Source: an uncultured Bacteroidales bacterium | Lineage (GTDB): Bacteria; Bacteroidota; Bacteroidia; Bacteroidales; UBA932 | Direction of reading: 5' to 3' | Assembly (NCBI GenBank): GCA_900317065.1 | Contig: ONFK01000066.1 | Location: 1-7,830, forward strand | DNA length: 7,830 bases | In this document: piece by piece, positions 5,807-7,830 of the stretch | Position numbering within the stretch: position 1 is the first letter of the stretch | Layout of the letters: every line of letters starts with the position of its first letter | Program-made: the position numbers and the translations under genes | The notes under the pieces: model-generated | The model's database searches: none | Told to the model about the DNA's origin: nothing | What the model saw: the letters and a program-made list of their open reading frames with translations, nothing else

Positions 5807-6361
5807 TCAGAAAAAAAGCAAAATTATATAAGACAGCTTCCGCAACTCCTCCAATGCCTTGCCTATGTGGTATTCCACAGTCTTCTCGCTCACCCCGAGC
5901 AGTTCGGCTATTTCTGCATTTTTCATCCCTTTCGAACGGCTCAACTCGAATATGCGTTTCCGCTTTTCCGGCATATTGCTGACAGCAACATTCAAAAGAT
6001 CAAGCAGTTCCGCATCGTCCATCACCTTGTTCATATCGCCCGCCGGTATTCCGCTTAAATCCACGGTATCCATGGACACCACCTTCCGCAGTTTGTCTTG
6101 CCTGCGGAACCAATCGTACACTGCATTGCGGGACGCGGTGAACAGCCATGAACGGAAAGAACGGCATTCCTCCGGCAGTTTTTCCCTTCTCGCCCAGAGG
6201 TTCATAAAGATATTCTGCGTGATGTCGTCGGTGGCCACAGGATCCTTCACCAGTGCACTCACGAAACGTTCTACAAGAAAAGCATACCGCAGATAAAGCG
6301 CTTCGAAAGCTTCCTTGGAACCCTTCGAAAGGTCTTTCACGTATTTGCGATCGTCGGTCAT
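5807..6361 (-). CDS. ECF-type RNA polymerase sigma factor
   Basis: The product is 184 residues, a normal ECF length. Region 2 spans about 15-85: GSKEAFEALYLRYA, then ATDDITQNIFMNLWARREKL (the core-binding and -10 recognition part), then FRSWLFTASRNAVYDWFRR. Region 4 spans about 126-176, with MPEKRKRIFELSRSKGMKNA and the -35-binding helix-turn-helix EIAELLGVSEKTVEYHIGKA. It resembles the Bacteroides-expansion ECF sigma factors; assignment to the ECF21-like group linked to Dma anti-sigma factors is inferred from the next gene. The ATG at 6361 is chosen because it begins just before the conserved N-terminus; upstream in-frame codons encode an unrelated hydrophobic stretch overlapping the divergent gene. 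It heads the operon with the anti-sigma and serpin genes and likely directs their transcription and its own. A -7-like box lies only five bases upstream of the start codon, so the mRNA may be nearly leaderless. Confidence 0.92.
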   Translation of the reverse strand: MTDDRKYVKDLSKGSKEAFEALYLRYAFLVERFVSALVKDPVATDDITQNIFMNLWARREKLPEECRSFRSWLFTASRNAVYDWFRRQDKLRKVVSMDTVDLSGIPAGDMNKVMDDAELLDLLNVAVSNMPEKRKRIFELSRSKGMKNAEIAELLGVSEKTVEYHIGKALEELRKLSYIILLFF

Positions 6362-6366
6362 TACTG

Positions 6367-6374
6367 CAAATATA
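6367..6374 (-). promoter_or_regulatory. Possible -7 promoter box for the sigma operon
   Basis: On the minus strand TATATTTG, followed by CAG, matches TAnnTTTG and shares the 11-mer TATATTTGCAG with the nfeD-like promoter. It ends five bases before the sigma ATG, implying an almost leaderless transcript. I see no matching -33 TTTG at the usual distance, so this is tentative. Confidence 0.4.
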
Positions 6375-6385
6375 GGGATTTTTGT

Positions 6386-6393
6386 TATCTTTG
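6386..6393 (+). promoter_or_regulatory. -7 promoter box for the hemerythrin-LuxR gene
   Basis: TATCTTTG matches TAnnTTTG. The predicted start near 6398-6400 gives a leader of about 26-28 nt that includes the GGAG at 6414-6417. The -33 region (about 6363-6366, ACTG) is weak and lies against the opposing -7 box, so the two divergent promoters would overlap. Confidence 0.45.
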
Positions 6394-6413
6394 TGTCTAT
6401 GAAACAAATCCAT

Positions 6414-6417
6414 GGAG
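6414..6417 (+). promoter_or_regulatory. Shine-Dalgarno site deciding the start of the hemerythrin-LuxR gene
   Basis: GGAG lies eight bases upstream of the ATG at 6426. It is only two bases from the in-frame ATG at 6420, and the in-frame ATG at 6399 lies upstream of it and near the predicted transcription start. It therefore favours 6426. Confidence 0.5.
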
Positions 6418-6425
6418 AAATGAAG

Positions 6426-7340
6426 ATGGCAGACCTCATCGAGGTCAACTACCATCTGCTTGCAGTGCTCACACGCTTCGGCATCGAAGGCGGATTCGGC
6501 GAAAAGAGCGTGCGGGACATCTGCGAAAAGAATCATCTCGACACCGATACCTTCCTGCTCATCTGCAACGTCTACACACGCAAGGAATACGAACCTTCCG
6601 AAGATATTCTGCGCGACGGGCACATCGACGACATTCTCCGCTATCTGCATCAGAGCCACGACTACTACATGAACAACGCTCTGGTGCTGCTGGCATCCAC
6701 CATAGAAGATCTCATAGAGCCCTGCTCCGAAGCGCAGAAACGCGTGATCTGGCAGTTCTTCTCGGACTACAAGGCCGAACTCGAGAAGCACTTCGCATAC
6801 GAAGAAGGTGAGGTGATTCCCTACGTGCAGAAGCTGCTCCTGGGCAAGCGCGATCCGTCGTATTCCATCGACAAATTCGAAGAGAACCACTCCAATATCG
6901 AAGAGAAACTCTCCGACCTCAAAAACCTGATACTCAAGAGTTTACCCACATCATGCGACGACCGCCTGCGCGTGCGCCTGCTCAACTACATCTTCGCCCT
7001 GCAGAGCGATCTCGACTCCCACACCGCCATCGAAGACAACATCCTCGTGCCCATGGTGCGCCTGATCGAGAACCCCTCATCCTGGAGGGACCTTCCCTGC
7101 TCTCACCAGGAAAAAGGCAAAGAAGAGCGCGACGACCTTTCCGACCGCGAGATAGAGATTCTGGTGAGCGTCGCGCAGGGCTTGCTGAACAAGGAAATCG
7201 CCGACAAGCACAACATCAGCATCAACACCGTCATCACCCACCGCAAGAACATCACCCGCAAGACCGGCATCAAGACAGTCGCCGGCCTCACGGTGTACGC
7301 CATCCTCAACGGATACGTGGATATCAATTCTGTGAAATAG
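6426..7340 (+). CDS. Hemerythrin-like domain fused to LuxR-type HTH: probable redox/NO-responsive one-component regulator
   Basis: The product is 304 residues. Residues 1-50 (VNYHLLAVLTRFGIEGGFGE, then SVRDICEKNHLDTDTFLLICNV) resemble the ScdA_N domain of di-iron RIC/YtfE proteins, but lack the Cys-Cys pair usual after FGI. Residues 64-215 form a four-helix hemerythrin-like domain with a full-looking ligand set: His78 (or His75), His122-x3-Glu126 (HFAYE), His155 (ENHSNI) and His199-x3-Glu203 (HTAIE), the same H-x3-E spacing as in YtfE. Residues 238-300 are a LuxR/GerE helix-turn-helix (LSDREIEILVSVAQGLLNKE, then NISINTVITHRKNITRKTGI). The parts suggest a cytoplasmic transcription factor that senses oxygen, nitric oxide or iron at a di-iron site; the ligand is inference. 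It is divergent from the sigma operon across 64 bp. The ATG at 6426 is preferred over 6399 because of the GGAG site. Its end overlaps queH tail to tail by 17 bp. Confidence 0.88.
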   Translation: MADLIEVNYHLLAVLTRFGIEGGFGEKSVRDICEKNHLDTDTFLLICNVYTRKEYEPSEDILRDGHIDDILRYLHQSHDYYMNNALVLLASTIEDLIEPCSEAQKRVIWQFFSDYKAELEKHFAYEEGEVIPYVQKLLLGKRDPSYSIDKFEENHSNIEEKLSDLKNLILKSLPTSCDDRLRVRLLNYIFALQSDLDSHTAIEDNILVPMVRLIENPSSWRDLPCSHQEKGKEERDDLSDREIEILVSVAQGLLNKEIADKHNISINTVITHRKNITRKTGIKTVAGLTVYAILNGYVDINSVK

Positions 7341-7830
7341 GGCCCTTCGAGAATTCGCAGCCGCAGAAGGTCTGGTTGTAGAAGTTCTGCTCCCTTATGA
7401 TTTCATTGCGCCGTGGCTGAAGGCCGCCCTTGCGCCAGTTGCGCCCCCACCACTGCACCGTCTGCCCGGTGCTGCCAGCTGCTTGGCCAGCCGCACGCGT
7501 ATCCGCCCCCACCGCCTCGCATGCCCGGCGCCCGGCCTCATCCACCTGCTCCAGACTCTTCCAACGCGAAGACGCCAGGCTGGTCGTGAGCGTGCCGAAC
7601 CCGTGCTCCGCAGCATAGCGCGCGGCCCTGGCAAGACGGAAAGCGAAGCACTCCAGGCATCTCGGGCCGCGCTCGGGAGCATCCTCCCGACCCCTTGCCA
7701 CTTTTGCGAGCCACTCCTCGTGGTCGTAATCATCATCAATCACCTCTATCCCGAACTCCCGCGCATAACGCAGGATCTCCGCCTTGCGCTTGTCGTACTC
7801 CTCCCTGTCGCAGATGTTGGAGTTGCTCCA
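7324..7830 (-). CDS. queH: Epoxyqueuosine reductase QueH (partial, N-terminus outside window)
   Basis: The visible 168 residues are the C-terminal part of QueH, which reduces epoxyqueuosine to queuosine in tRNA, the last step of queuosine synthesis, as the non-homologous replacement for QueG. Seen in order are SNICDREEYDKRKAEILRYA (the NPNI-EEY-KR region after the nucleotide-binding start), the cysteine pair RCLECF (Cys58 and Cys61 of the visible part), LTTSLASSRWKSLEQVDEAG, NWRKGGLQPRRNEIIREQ and the signature FYNQTFCGCEFS (Cys156, Cys158). In QueH these cysteines bind an iron-sulfur cluster and a second metal. The N-terminal CCxPC motif lies beyond the window. The C-terminus runs eight residues past the CGCEF motif and its last codons overlap the end of the divergent regulator gene. 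No terminator is visible between the two convergent genes. Confidence 0.93.
   Translation of the reverse strand, partial: WSNSNICDREEYDKRKAEILRYAREFGIEVIDDDYDHEEWLAKVARGREDAPERGPRCLECFAFRLARAARYAAEHGFGTLTTSLASSRWKSLEQVDEAGRRACEAVGADTRAAGQAAGSTGQTVQWWGRNWRKGGLQPRRNEIIREQNFYNQTFCGCEFSKGPISQN

Noticed and set aside
6399..6425. Longer forms of the hemerythrin-LuxR protein starting at 6399 or 6420
   Set aside because: The predicted transcription start is at about 6399, and the GGAG spacing fits 6426 best. The extra residues show no conserved pattern.
6000..6890. 296-codon minus-strand open frame across the sigma gene and the hemerythrin-LuxR gene
   Set aside because: It overlaps two recognisable genes in other frames and spans the divergent promoter region; its protein matches no family I know.

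Overview
The window looks like Bacteroidota, most probably order Bacteroidales. The evidence is two TAnnTTTG-type -7 promoter boxes plus a third near its own gene, AT-rich leaders with few Shine-Dalgarno sites, a Bacteroides-expansion-type ECF sigma factor, an AraC regulator with a membrane-embedded N-terminus, and a QueH of the CGCEFS type. Coding DNA is moderately GC-rich, while the 3020-3123 spacer is extremely AT-rich. I cannot name a genus. No tRNA, rRNA, CRISPR array, insertion sequence or prophage gene is visible.

Layout on the minus strand, read right to left. First comes an ECF sigma factor (5807-6361), then its probable anti-sigma factor, which is predicted to span both membranes and end in an outer-membrane beta-barrel (4425-5762), then a lipoprotein serpin (3124-4404). 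These are closely spaced and look like one envelope-stress or envelope-sensing operon. After a 104-bp AT-rich spacer holding a good promoter and two inverted repeats comes a second operon: an NfeD/YuaF-like membrane protein (2426-3019), a flotillin (1054-2421), a small XRE-type regulator (848-1051) and a membrane-anchored AraC-type regulator that runs off the left edge (1-851). Its junctions are 4 nt, 2 nt and a 4-nt GTGA overlap.

Plus strand: divergent from the sigma gene is a one-component regulator with an ScdA_N-like region, a hemerythrin-like di-iron domain and a LuxR-type DNA-binding domain (6426-7340). It converges with, and overlaps by 17 bp, a QueH epoxyqueuosine reductase on the minus strand that enters from the right edge (7324-7830).

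The most notable points are the sigma/dual-membrane anti-sigma/serpin gene set, and two families of palindromic DNA repeats inside the disordered linker of the anti-sigma gene. One of these families is read in two different reading frames. The hemerythrin-LuxR fusion is a plausible NO, oxygen or iron sensor whose promoter overlaps that of the sigma operon.
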